From assembly GCA_900314365.1 (NCBI GenBank), contig OMVH01000212.1:1-12219 (forward strand): 12,219 nucleotides of DNA, written 5' to 3'. Source of the DNA: an uncultured Prevotella sp. Its GTDB lineage: Bacteria > Bacteroidota > Bacteroidia > Bacteroidales > Bacteroidaceae. The translations under genes were made by a program, and so were the position numbers. The notes below the pieces were generated by a model that saw only the letters and a list, made by a program, of their open reading frames with translations, ran no database searches and had not been told where the DNA came from. Below are positions 1 through 7,824 of this stretch, piece after piece. Positions within the stretch are counted from its first letter, which is position 1, and every line of letters begins with the position of its first letter.

Positions 1-640
1 CGGCTAAAATGCTGAGGAAGTGCTGCATGAGCCACTGGCGCTGTTCTCCATAGACAGGGCGCGGCATCTCGCCTTCTACTGATGCGCGCAACACCACGCA
101 TGACTCTAACAGCAGAGCTTTCACTAATGTGGCGGTATAGACCGACTCTAACTGTATTTCCATGCCCTTTGCTCTCGTCTCGAAAGCTTTATTGAGAGCC
201 ATGACATTGTCGCGCATCTGAGGAGTCATACTGAGAATGGCTATTTTCCTCATCACCATTATCTGACTCCACATGGAGGCATATTGGCAGAGCAGTTCCT
301 GCGTCTTTCGTGTACTGATAATCAAAGTACGGCAGACGCAATGGTTCGAGCGGAGGGAATTGTTGGTCATGAAGTGCGGACCAGTGATGATAATCGAGTT
401 GCTGATGTTTGCCGAGTTGCCCTCCCGCTCCTGCGTCACGCTGCCTTCGTAGACAATGGTAATAGTTGTGAAGTCAAAGGTGAACAGATTGCCGAAACTG
501 CGGGCTATCCTTGACGATATCTTGTCGATAGTCCTTTCGTCGAAATCCATGACGATAATTCCGTCGTCTGCATAGTTGAACTTCAATCCTAACTTCTTGA
601 ACTCGTCAAATGTCAGTTCTTTTATTTCGCCGTATTTCAT
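1..640 (-). CDS. Probable AraC-family transcriptional regulator, N-terminal part (runs off left edge)
   Basis: The frame is open from an ATG at 638-640 to the left edge, giving 213 codons without a stop, so the gene is truncated by the window. The protein begins MKYGEIKELTFDEF. It has a mixed alpha/beta N-terminal part (about residues 1-110), then helices containing 'MALNKAFETRAKG' and, near the edge, 'WLMQHFLSIL'. This layout resembles Bacteroidales AraC-type regulators, with a sensor half, a helical linker, and a C-terminal pair of helix-turn-helix motifs. The DNA-binding half would lie beyond position 1 and is not visible, so the family call is an inference. The start is supported by a well-spaced promoter 35 bases upstream. 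No ligand or target can be deduced. It is divergent from the symporter gene, but about 670 bases separate the two starts, so shared control is uncertain. Confidence 0.6.
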   Translation of the reverse strand, partial: MKYGEIKELTFDEFKKLGLKFNYADDGIIVMDFDERTIDKISSRIARSFGNLFTFDFTTITIVYEGSVTQEREGNSANISNSIIITGPHFMTNNSLRSNHCVCRTLIISTRKTQELLCQYASMWSQIMVMRKIAILSMTPQMRDNVMALNKAFETRAKGMEIQLESVYTATLVKALLLESCVVLRASVEGEMPRPVYGEQRQWLMQHFLSILA

Positions 641-674
641 ACCTTCATCTCTTAGATTGTATTTCAAATCAATG

Positions 675-705
675 CAAAGGTATAACATTTTCTTATTGAA
701 TCAAA
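675..705 (-). promoter_or_regulatory. Bacteroidetes-type promoter of the truncated regulator
   Basis: On the minus strand, TTTG (702-705) is followed by a 19-base spacer and TACCTTTG (675-682), which matches the Bacteroidetes consensus TTTG / 19-21 bases / TAnnTTTG. Transcription would start near 668, giving a leader of about 28 bases before the ATG at 640. This is the best-formed promoter in the window. Confidence 0.65.
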
Positions 706-740
706 GTTGCATCTTTGTGTTTTGTAACTGAAGTTGTTGT

Positions 741-1080
741 GTAATTCCTTATTTCGCATCATCTTTAAGTTTTTTTAGGGCTCTTGCCGTATGGTTAGGC
801 TCAAAAATAGTACACTTTAATTCTTTTGTGTTAACTTTATGCCTGCTTTTTCCCTCTTTCTTGCGGGGGATACCCTATTTGCTTGGATGACATTTATGCC
901 CTTTTTCTTTCCCTTTAAGTAATCGGACAATACGGATGGTAAACTGTCAATAAGGGGGTGGTCTTGTTGTTGTTTGGACCGTGCATCTTGTCTGCGTACC
1001 TATGATCAGGAGCTCACGGAATAATAATACGTCATCTTCATTCTTGTCCTTCAACAGTCTGCCCTCATTTTCTTAGGCCC
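741..1080 (-). other. Long intergenic stretch with possible decayed coding fragments
   Basis: No intact gene is visible between the two divergent genes. On the minus strand, short protein-like pieces lie in different frames. One, near 1060-990, reads 'LLKDKNEDDVLLFREL'. Another, open for about 60 codons to a stop near 820, contains 'SDYLKGKKKGINVIQANR' and 'SPARKREKAGIKLTQKN'. A third ends in 'EPNHTARALKKLKDDAK' near 750. Adjacent protein-like pieces in shifted frames suggest a gene broken by indels, possibly a transposase, but I do not recognise the family. Chance open frames in AT-rich DNA are a real alternative. Confidence 0.2.
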
Positions 1081-1187
1081 GCTACCTTGACTGTTTGCCT
1101 GGCTAACGTGATGGCTTGTTGTAGAGCGTGTGTGAACAAAAAGAAAACTATTATTTGCGTTCGTGTGGCATATTGAAACTATTTTAC

Positions 1188-1195
1188 TACCTTTG
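1188..1195 (+). promoter_or_regulatory. Candidate -7 box for the AGCS symporter
   Basis: TACCTTTG matches the Bacteroidetes -7 consensus TAnnTTTG exactly. No clear TTTG lies at the ideal -33 spacing, only a weak TGTG at 1164-1167. Transcription would begin near 1202, giving a leader of about 108 bases before the start at 1310. A transcript starting here cannot carry the GTG at 1163 that would give the longest reading frame. Confidence 0.5.
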
Positions 1196-1309
1196 CAATT
1201 GTATTGTATATGTATGGCCGCTTTGTGCGTCATTGTGCTTGAGCCGTTGCTGGCTTTCTTACAGGATGTGACAACCCTCCTTAGCGACAAAACAAGAAAC
1301 GTAGTAATA

Positions 1310-2665
1310 ATGTTGATCGAGTCATTAGGAAGCTTTTTTCAGCAGTTGAGCAATTTCATCTGGGGATTCCCCATGATAGTGATGCTCCTCGGAACTCATC
1401 TTTTCCTCACGGTGCGGCTTCGTTTTCCGCAACGTAAGATATTCACCGCCATTCGTTTGTCGGTCAGTCGTGACAAGGATGCAAACGGCGATGTGTCCCA
1501 GTTCGGTGCATTGGCCACGGCCCTTGCGGCAACCATTGGTACGGGCAACATTATAGGCGTGGCTACGGCCATATCGCTTGGTGGTCCCGGAGCTGTATTG
1601 TGGTGCTGGCTCACCGGTGTTTTCGGCATTGCCACGAAGTACAGTGAGGGACTGTTGGCCATCAAGTATCGTCAGCATATGCCCGACGGTCACATGCTTG
1701 GCGGTCCCATGTATGCTTTGGAGAAAGGGTTGGGGTGGAAGTGGCTGGCCGTACTCTTTGCAGTGTTCACGGCCTGTGCGTCTTTTGGCATAGGCAACAC
1801 TGTTCAAGCCAATGCCATCGCCACACTGGCCCATGAGACCTATGGTATAGCGCCTACACTGACCGGAATCATCCTTACCCTCCTTGTGGGGGCGGTGCTT
1901 CTCGGGGGCGTGAAGAGCATTGCGAGGGTGTGTGGCATGCTGGTGCCTTTCATGGCAGTGTTCTATGCCTTAGGCTGTGTGTACATCCTCATTTGCAACG
2001 GTGCTTATGTATGGTCGGCTCTGAAACTTATCTGTGCGTCGGCCTTCACGCCTCAAGCGGCTGGTGGAGGCTTTGCCGGCACCACTGTGATGATGGCCGC
2101 ACGATTCGGCATCGCCCGTGGATTGTTCTCTAATGAATCCGGGTTAGGGTCGGCTCCCATTGTAGCTGCTGCCGCACAGACGCGCAATCCCGTTCGTCAG
2201 GCTCTGGTTTCGTCGACGGGTACGTTTTGGGATACTGTTGTCATCTGCGCGCTCACCGGTCTGGTCATCGTGAGCAGCATTATCGCCTATCCCGACATCT
2301 CCTGGCACGACGGTGCGGGACTCACGAAGGCTGCATTCAGTAAGATACCCTATGTGGGCAAACCTCTGCTTTCGTTCGGTCTGCTTACTTTCGCCTTCAG
2401 CACCATTTTGGGTTGGAGCTACTATGGAGAGCGAGCCATCGAGTACCTCAAAGGCAGGCGCTGGATGCTTGCTTACAGGGTGATCTACATCGTGGCTGTT
2501 TTCGTGGGCAGCATCACGGGCCTGGAGCTTGTGTGGAATATTTCCGACTGCATGAATGCCTTTATGGCCATTCCCAACCTTGTCTCTCTCTTGGGATTGA
2601 GTGGAGTGCTGGTACATGAGACGCGTAAATATCTCTGGCGGGGAAGGCTCGACAGCGAAGGCTAA
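1310..2665 (+). CDS. Sodium:alanine symporter family (AGCS) transporter
   Basis: This 451-residue polytopic inner-membrane protein belongs to the alanine/glycine:cation symporter family, which takes up small amino acids with Na+ (sometimes H+). The family signature 'GTGNIIGVATAISLGGPGA' lies near residues 75-95, and the conserved 'SNESGLGSAPIVAAAAQT' segment near 274-292. The N-terminus with 'FIWGFPMIVMLLGTHLFLTV' is the usual first segment of the family. The frame is open back to a GTG at 1163, but family members normally begin just before the 'WG.P' segment, and a promoter box lies at 1188-1195, so ATG 1310 was chosen. An in-frame ATG at 1214 is the alternative and would add 32 hydrophobic residues. 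The gene stands alone and converges with the CvfB-like gene. Alanine or glycine is the likely substrate, but specificity cannot be read from the sequence. Confidence 0.93.
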   Translation: MLIESLGSFFQQLSNFIWGFPMIVMLLGTHLFLTVRLRFPQRKIFTAIRLSVSRDKDANGDVSQFGALATALAATIGTGNIIGVATAISLGGPGAVLWCWLTGVFGIATKYSEGLLAIKYRQHMPDGHMLGGPMYALEKGLGWKWLAVLFAVFTACASFGIGNTVQANAIATLAHETYGIAPTLTGIILTLLVGAVLLGGVKSIARVCGMLVPFMAVFYALGCVYILICNGAYVWSALKLICASAFTPQAAGGGFAGTTVMMAARFGIARGLFSNESGLGSAPIVAAAAQTRNPVRQALVSSTGTFWDTVVICALTGLVIVSSIIAYPDISWHDGAGLTKAAFSKIPYVGKPLLSFGLLTFAFSTILGWSYYGERAIEYLKGRRWMLAYRVIYIVAVFVGSITGLELVWNISDCMNAFMAIPNLVSLLGLSGVLVHETRKYLWRGRLDSEG

Positions 2666-2711
2666 CTGTAGGGTTGGACGATTGGCAGGAAAGTGGCGGA
2701 CGTTTACATTT

Positions 2712-2728
2712 GCTAAACTTGATTTAGC
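2712..2728. terminator. Small hairpin between convergent genes, possible weak terminator
   Basis: GCTAAA and TTTAGC form a perfect 6-base-pair stem around the 5-base loop CTTGA, in the 58-base gap between the convergent symporter and CvfB-like genes. It overlaps the CvfB-like stop codon. The stem is short and AT-rich and has no strong T-run, so termination here is uncertain. Confidence 0.25.
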
Positions 2729-3617
2729 TGTTGACAGTGAGGGCAATCCCGTTATCGGTTAGCGTTATGAGACGCTTTCTGTAGAGTTCGCCGATAGCCT
2801 TCTTGAATGTTTTCTTGCTTACCTCGAACTCCCTTTTGATATCTTCAGCATTGCTCTTGTCACCAAAGGGGCACTGACCGCCGTGAGCTTTCAGATAGTC
2901 GAGAAGTTTAGTACTGAAGGCTTCGGTCTGTTGACGTCCTGTGGGCTGAAGGGTGACATCGACCTTGCCGTCGGTCCTTACGTTTGCGATGTAGCCCTTT
3001 ACCCTGTCACCGGTGTGAAGTCCGCGGAATACTTGGTTTTCGTAGACGAGGCCGGGCAGTTTGTTGTTGATGATGACTTTAAAGCCAAGGTCTGTCTTCT
3101 GCCATACCAGCAAGTCTACTTCTTCGCCGTGTTTCAGTTGTGCGGTTTCTTCCTCATTCTCTTTCAGGAACCGGTCAATTTTAGCTGTGGCCACGATGCG
3201 GTAGCTGTCCTCATCTATATAGATGTAGACGATGTAGCCTCGTCCCACCTGCATACGCATCTTTTGTTCGTGGAAGGGGCAGAACACGTCTTTCATGAGT
3301 CCCCAGTTAAGGAAAGCGCCGTACTCGTTCACCCAAGAGCATTTCAAATAGGCGAAATCACCTACCTTGGCCAATGGCTTCTCCGTGGTGGCCACGAGAC
3401 GTTCCTCTTGGTCGAGGTAGACAAAACAGTCGACGCTGTCGCCCACTTTGACACCTTTGGGCACATATTTCTTCGGCATGAGAATCTTGCCTTCGCGTCC
3501 ACCGTCCAAGAAGATTCCGAACACTTCCTCACCACCGTAGGCGTGAGGGTCGGGACGGCGGGCCTCTTCTATCATCTTGAGCGAGTTGTAGTCGCCTAAC
3601 TTGATGTCCTTGTTCAT
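2724..3617 (-). CDS. CvfB/YitL-like S1-domain RNA-binding protein
   Basis: This 297-residue cytoplasmic protein has the layout of the CvfB (YitL) family: S1-like OB folds followed by a C-terminal winged helix. The first fold spans about residues 25-80 ('GKILMPKKYVPKGVKVGD', 'YLDQEERLVATTEKP'), the second about 84-150 ('AYLKCSWVNEYGAFLNWGL'), and the third about 165-228 ('GFKVIINNKLPGLVYENQVF'). The winged helix covers about 235-297 ('REFEVSKKTFKKAIGELYR'). CvfB is known in staphylococci as a virulence-affecting RNA-binding regulator; its role in Bacteroidetes is not established. The ATG shares bases with the TGA stop of the upstream ABC ATPase gene (ATGA overlap), so translation is probably coupled. 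It is the last gene of a three-gene operon. The family call is firm; the RNA targets are unknown. Confidence 0.88.
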   Translation of the reverse strand: MNKDIKLGDYNSLKMIEEARRPDPHAYGGEEVFGIFLDGGREGKILMPKKYVPKGVKVGDSVDCFVYLDQEERLVATTEKPLAKVGDFAYLKCSWVNEYGAFLNWGLMKDVFCPFHEQKMRMQVGRGYIVYIYIDEDSYRIVATAKIDRFLKENEEETAQLKHGEEVDLLVWQKTDLGFKVIINNKLPGLVYENQVFRGLHTGDRVKGYIANVRTDGKVDVTLQPTGRQQTEAFSTKLLDYLKAHGGQCPFGDKSNAEDIKREFEVSKKTFKKAIGELYRKRLITLTDNGIALTVNS

Positions 3618-4306
3618 ATTACGGTTGTTAAGTTGTCGTTGTCCTTCTTTTCCTCTCCTTCCAGTTGCCCGTCCTTCATGTGTATGGTTCTGTCAGTGAG
3701 CTTGGCCAGACTTTCGTCGTGGGTCACTATGACAAAGGTCTGTCCGAATTTGTCGCGCAGGTCAAAGAAGAGCTGATGGAGTTCCGCTTTGTTCTTGCTG
3801 TCAAGACTTCCTGAAGGTTCGTCAGCGAGTATAACGTCAGGATTGTTTACCAAAGCTCTTGCTACAGCCACACGTTGCTTCTCGCCGCCCGATAGTTCTG
3901 CGGGCTTATGTCCGGCTCTGTCTGCGAGTCCCATGAAGCCGAGCAGTTCCATAGCCCTCTTCGTAGCTTCCTCGCGGTTGGCACCAGCTATGAAGGCGGG
4001 AATCATGACGTTCTCCAAGGCCGTAAACTCTGGCAGAAGCTGATGGAATTGGAAAACGAAACCGATGTGTTGGTTGCGAAAGTCACTGAGTTTGCGTGAG
4101 GAGAGTTTTCCAACGTCGATGCCGTCGATGCAGACTGTGCCCTTGTCGGGCTTGTCGAGTGTGCCGATGATTTGCAGCAGTGTTGTCTTGCCGGCGCCGC
4201 TGGCTCCCACGATGCTCACGATTTCGCCCTTGTCAATGTGCAGGTCGATGCCTTTGAGTACCTGTAGGGAGCCGAATGATTTGGTTATTCCCTTAATGTC
4301 TATCAT
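3614..4306 (-). CDS. LolD-type ABC transporter ATP-binding protein
   Basis: This 230-residue ATPase of the LolD/MacB class carries every catalytic motif: Walker A GASGAGKTT (34-42), Q-loop Gln86 in 'FVFQFHQLLPEFTALENV', signature LSGGEKQ (138-144), Walker B VILADE (158-163), D-loop SLD (167-169) and switch His196 in 'VTHD'. The 'FQFHQLLPEFTALENV' stretch is typical of LolD-like proteins, which power extraction of lipoproteins from the inner membrane or related export of hydrophobic cargo. No partner permease (LolC/LolE or an FtsX-like protein) is encoded nearby, so its permease must be elsewhere and the cargo is inferred. It overlaps the antiporter gene by 14 bases upstream and the CvfB-like gene by 4 bases downstream. 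The acidic and charged tail after residue 213 ('EGEEKKDNDN') lies outside the fold. The ATPase assignment is certain; the exact LolD role is less so. Confidence 0.9.
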   Translation of the reverse strand: MIDIKGITKSFGSLQVLKGIDLHIDKGEIVSIVGASGAGKTTLLQIIGTLDKPDKGTVCIDGIDVGKLSSRKLSDFRNQHIGFVFQFHQLLPEFTALENVMIPAFIAGANREEATKRAMELLGFMGLADRAGHKPAELSGGEKQRVAVARALVNNPDVILADEPSGSLDSKNKAELHQLFFDLRDKFGQTFVIVTHDESLAKLTDRTIHMKDGQLEGEEKKDNDNLTTVI

Positions 4307-6494
4307 TGTTCTTATTGTCTAATTGTCGTTTCCTTTTTGCTTCCCTGAGCCTCTCTGCGCTACTGCGTGCCCGTAGCGGCAGGTTGTGCAGCCAGTCGCC
4401 AAGCGACTTGTAGAACGACTGCTCCTCTGTGTGCTGCGGCTGGGCGAAGGTCATGGTGTCCATGGCGTCGCCGTACTGGTCGGGGAAGATTATCATGAGA
4501 TTCTTGCCGCTGAAGTACTTTGTTATTTCCTCGGGCAGCCGCTCCTGCGCGTCCTTGTAAGAGACAGTACCTTTGCGCGCTGTCACCACCACGAGCATAT
4601 GGTCGCCTGCTATGTGTGAGGCCAGTCTGGGCAGACCGTTCCAGTGTTCCATCACGAGGTATTCGGCGCGCACGTCGTTGTGATTGTTCGTCAGGTATTC
4701 GTTGATGAGGGCGAGCGTGTCCTGGCGGGCGTAGAACTGTATTCTGCATTCCAGGTTGGCAGCCAGACGTGCCAATCTTTCAAGCCATCTGTAGAAACCG
4801 GGCTCGAACTGGGCGCGTGAGGGCACTGCCACGATGATGCGGCGGAGCGTATTCAAAGGCTGCATGAGACGGGCCATAATGATTTGTCGGTTCAGTCCGT
4901 TGAAGAGACTCTGATGGAATTCTCCCCAGAATTTGTTCGACACGTTGAAGTGCATGTGCATGCCTATGATAATCTCACTGGCCTGGAACTCCTTGAAGGC
5001 GTGCTTGATGCCATTGGCAATATTGGCCGCCACCCTCACCTGCGTGAGCATTTTCACGTCGGCTGCCGACGCGTAGCGTGTCACCTGTTCGAGCAGCCGT
5101 TGGCCACGTGCCTGGTTGGCCTGCATATGCTCGTCGTCGTAGACCACGTTGAGACCGATGAGAGCTTCACCGCGTCGGGGGTCGCGCATGAGCATGGCCA
5201 GATTCACCAGCCGGTCGGCGTATTCAGGGTACTTCACAGGGATGAGAATGCGCTCGGTGTTGGCTCCTTTCTCTTCTTCCATAGGCAGGTCGCGGTCGCG
5301 CAGCGTTATCTGCTGGGCAGCGTGCTCAGTGACCAGTGTGGAGATGATGCAGGTGAAGAGTATCATGATAACCACCCCGTTGAGCATGTCGCCGTCGACA
5401 AGATAGTGCCCCGGCGACACTTCCGTCTTCATGCCCACCATGGCCATGGCGATAGCACCGGCAGCGTGAGCAGAGGTGAGGCCGAACATCATGTTGCCCG
5501 ACGACAGCGGGAGTCTGAAAGCCAGACCTGAGATGTAGGCTGCGAGAGCTTTGGCCAGGGTGCCTATTACGACGAGCCACACCACCACTGCAATGACACC
5601 TCCGCCGGCAGTGAGCAGTCTCAGGTCGATGAGCATACCCACACCGATGAGGAAATAGGGGATGAAGAGAGCATTACCGGTGAACTCAATGCGGTTCATC
5701 AGTGGCGAGACGGGCGGAATGTATCGGTTCAGGATGAGTCCTGCGAGGAAGGCCCCGAAGATGCCCTCCATGCCGATGGCCTCGCTGAGCGAAGCGCTCA
5801 GGAACATCATGGCGAGCACGAAGATGAACTGCATCACGGCATCGCTGTAGCGGCGCAGGAACCAGCGTGTCAGCTTGGGGATGAGCCAGATGGAGAGACC
5901 ACAGTAGCCTATGAACTTCGTGACAAACAGCAGCCAGAACAGCCACCCGTTAGAGTCCCCGTAGTTCGACGTCACGGCAGCGAGCATCACGAGGGCGAGC
6001 AGCAGCGAAATCATGGTGGCACCCACGCTGAGCTGTACGCTGGGCTTGCGTTGCAGACCGTAGCGTCCCACGATAGGGTAGGCGATGAGCGTGTTCGACG
6101 ACATGATGCAGCCTAACACGAGGGCCGCCATCATGGAATAGCGCAGAGCCACAATGCCCACGATGTAGGTCAGCGTGAAGGGAATGAGAAAGGTGAGCAC
6201 ACCGAAAAACAGCATGCGCTTCCGCCTTCGCCTGAAGCCCTCCATGTCCATCTCCAAAGCGGCGAGGAACATGATGTAGTAGAGTCCCACGCGGCCAAAG
6301 AGTTCGAAGGAGTTGTCGCGCACCAGAATGTCGAGCCCGTAGGGACCTAACAGAACTCCGGCCAGCACCATGCCGATGATGTGAGGTATGCGCAGCTTGC
6401 CCATGATGATGGGGGCAAACAGGATGACCAGCAGCACGACCAGGAACACCAGCGTAGGGTTGGTGATAGGGAAGTAGTGTGAGAGGTTAAGCAT
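4293..6494 (-). CDS. CPA2-family cation:proton antiporter with tandem Usp-like domains
   Basis: This 733-residue protein starts with a Na+/H+-exchanger membrane domain of about 12 helices (residues 13-395). Recognisable pieces are 'LRIPHIIGMVLAGVLLGPYG' (34-53) and 'GMEGIFGAFLAGLILNR' (241-257). Two universal-stress-like cytoplasmic domains follow, at about 413-550 ('ERILIPVKYPEYADRLVNLA') and about 556-690 ('RRIIVAVPSR', 'DHMLVVVTARKG'). The family exchanges monovalent cations for protons at the inner membrane. The Usp-like part probably senses nucleotides or another signal, which is an inference. Where classical CPA2 exchangers carry the Asp-Asp pair of helix 5 ('VIDD'), this protein reads 'TMISLL' (residues 160-165) by my hand alignment, so the transport mechanism is uncertain. 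It is the first gene of the operon, overlapping the ABC ATPase gene by 14 bases. Its promoter box lies only 17 bases upstream of the ATG, implying a very short leader. Confidence 0.88.
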   Translation of the reverse strand: MLNLSHYFPITNPTLVFLVVLLVILFAPIIMGKLRIPHIIGMVLAGVLLGPYGLDILVRDNSFELFGRVGLYYIMFLAALEMDMEGFRRRRKRMLFFGVLTFLIPFTLTYIVGIVALRYSMMAALVLGCIMSSNTLIAYPIVGRYGLQRKPSVQLSVGATMISLLLALVMLAAVTSNYGDSNGWLFWLLFVTKFIGYCGLSIWLIPKLTRWFLRRYSDAVMQFIFVLAMMFLSASLSEAIGMEGIFGAFLAGLILNRYIPPVSPLMNRIEFTGNALFIPYFLIGVGMLIDLRLLTAGGGVIAVVVWLVVIGTLAKALAAYISGLAFRLPLSSGNMMFGLTSAHAAGAIAMAMVGMKTEVSPGHYLVDGDMLNGVVIMILFTCIISTLVTEHAAQQITLRDRDLPMEEEKGANTERILIPVKYPEYADRLVNLAMLMRDPRRGEALIGLNVVYDDEHMQANQARGQRLLEQVTRYASAADVKMLTQVRVAANIANGIKHAFKEFQASEIIIGMHMHFNVSNKFWGEFHQSLFNGLNRQIIMARLMQPLNTLRRIIVAVPSRAQFEPGFYRWLERLARLAANLECRIQFYARQDTLALINEYLTNNHNDVRAEYLVMEHWNGLPRLASHIAGDHMLVVVTARKGTVSYKDAQERLPEEITKYFSGKNLMIIFPDQYGDAMDTMTFAQPQHTEEQSFYKSLGDWLHNLPLRARSSAERLREAKRKRQLDNKNNDRH

Positions 6495-6510
6495 GATGCC
6501 AACTTTTTTG

Positions 6511-6518
6511 CAAAGTTA
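6511..6518 (-). promoter_or_regulatory. Candidate -7 box of the antiporter-ABC-CvfB operon
   Basis: TAACTTTG on the minus strand matches TAnnTTTG. No good -33 TTTG is seen at the normal distance. Transcription would start near 6505, only about 10 bases before the ATG at 6494. The 327-base gap 6495-6821 holds this box and the divergent asd box at 6772; I see no gene in between. Confidence 0.45.
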
Positions 6519-6771
6519 GTGTTTTTTGCCGATACCCTGCTCCCCGGCTTCGTTTTTATTGCAAACAAGTTGTCTTTTTGGGTAGAAGAATAGCGCGTTT
6601 GCCGTTCTCTCTTCGAGTCGGCAGTTGTGGAAGCTCCGTCTGCTCATCCTTCAAGGAGCCGGGGCCTCGCATGACTGACGAAAGAAGCGGACGCAGATAG
6701 CAGGACAGGACTTTTTGGGGGCGTGATGTTTATTTTGCACCCGTTCTGCCGTGTAGTTACTTGAAAATTAT

Positions 6772-6779
6772 TACTTTTG
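6772..6779 (+). promoter_or_regulatory. Candidate -7 box of asd
   Basis: TACTTTTG fits TAnnTTTG. Transcription would start near 6786, leaving a leader of about 36 bases that contains a purine stretch (AAAGAAAGG, just before 6813) upstream of the ATG at 6822. A clear -33 TTTG at 19-21 bases is not visible. Confidence 0.45.
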
Positions 6780-6821
6780 CATGTGATAACAGTCTGACAA
6801 CATTAAAGAAAGGATATATTT

Positions 6822-7820
6822 ATGAGAGTAGCTATCGTTGGCGCCAGCGGCGCTGTAGGTCAGGAGTTCCTTCGCATTCTTGCAGAGCGCAACTTCCCAG
6901 TCGATGATTTGGTGCTGTTTGGCTCCACGCGCAGTGCCGGCCGCAAGTATAACTTCAAAGGCAAGGACTACGAGGTGAAGTTGCTGCAGCACAATGATGA
7001 CTTCCGTGGCATTGATGTCGCCTTCGTCTCGGCCGGGGGCGGTACCTCGGCTGAGTTTGCTGAGACCATTACCAAGTACGGCACAGTGATGATTGATAAT
7101 TCCAGCCAGTGGCGCATGGACCCCGATGTGCCTCTCGTGGTGCCCGAGATTAATGCCGAGGATGCTCTCCGCCGTCCGAAGGGCATCATAGCCAATCCTA
7201 ACTGCACCACCATCATGATGGTTGTGGTGCTCAATCCCATTGAGAAGCTGAGCCACATCCGTAAGGTGCATGTCGCAAGCTATCAGAGTGCCAGTGGTGC
7301 TGGAGCTGCGGCCATGAAGGAACTGGAACAGCAGTACCGTGAGATGGTGGAAGAGGGTGAGGTGAAGACCATCAGCAAGTTCCCCCATCAGTTGGCTTAC
7401 AATGTCATTCCACAGATTGACAAGATGACGCCCAACGACTACACGAAGGAAGAGATGAAGATGTTCAACGAGACGCGCAAAATCATGCACAGCGATGTGA
7501 GGGTGAGTGCCACTTGCGTGCGCGTCAGCTCCCTTCGCTCTCACTCCGAGAGTGTGTGGTTTGAGACGGAACGGCCGCTCAGCGTCGATGAAATCCGTGA
7601 GGCTCTGCGCAATGCCCCGGGCGTGACGTTGGAGGACGACCCGCAGCATTATGTCTACCCCATGCCTTTGGAGAGTGCCGGCAAGGACGATGTCTTCGTG
7701 GGACGCGTGCGCAAGGACCTGGCCGACGACAACGGCTGCACGCTCTGGCTCACTGGCGACCAAATACGCAAGGGGGCCGCGCTCAATGCTGTGCAGATAG
7801 CAGAGTACTTATTTAAATAG
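6822..7820 (+). CDS. asd: Aspartate-semialdehyde dehydrogenase
   Basis: This 332-residue cytoplasmic enzyme reduces L-4-aspartyl phosphate to aspartate 4-semialdehyde with NADPH. It is the branch-point step towards lysine and diaminopimelate (cell wall), threonine, methionine and isoleucine. The sequence shows the nucleotide-binding loop GASGAVG (7-13), the catalytic cysteine Cys128 in 'ANPNCTT', the substrate segment 'YQSASGAG' (154-161), and the likely active-site base His241 in 'RVSSLRSHSES'. Family members more often read 'GHS' at that last site; the Ser before the His is a variation I believe is normal in Bacteroidetes. Length fits the family and the start is unambiguous, since 'MRVAIVGASG' is a standard N-terminus. 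It stands alone, divergent from the antiporter operon. The assignment is firm. Confidence 0.96.
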   Translation: MRVAIVGASGAVGQEFLRILAERNFPVDDLVLFGSTRSAGRKYNFKGKDYEVKLLQHNDDFRGIDVAFVSAGGGTSAEFAETITKYGTVMIDNSSQWRMDPDVPLVVPEINAEDALRRPKGIIANPNCTTIMMVVVLNPIEKLSHIRKVHVASYQSASGAGAAAMKELEQQYREMVEEGEVKTISKFPHQLAYNVIPQIDKMTPNDYTKEEMKMFNETRKIMHSDVRVSATCVRVSSLRSHSESVWFETERPLSVDEIREALRNAPGVTLEDDPQHYVYPMPLESAGKDDVFVGRVRKDLADDNGCTLWLTGDQIRKGAALNAVQIAEYLFK

Positions 7821-7824
7821 GTAT

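Noticed and set aside
1051..1290. 79-codon open frame on the - strand upstream of the symporter
   Set aside because: It overlaps the symporter promoter and leader, has no family features, and differs in frame from the nearby protein-like fragments.
2883..3599. 238-codon open frame on the + strand opposite the CvfB-like gene
   Set aside because: It is antisense to a complete, well-recognised S1-domain gene, and its product shows no family features.
4884..5531. 215-codon open frame on the + strand inside the antiporter gene
   Set aside because: It is an antisense shadow with a His/Val-rich product and no recognisable domain.
6771..7763. 330-codon open frame on the - strand opposite asd
   Set aside because: It mirrors the codon bias of asd and has a His/Leu-rich, featureless product. 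asd itself is unmistakable.
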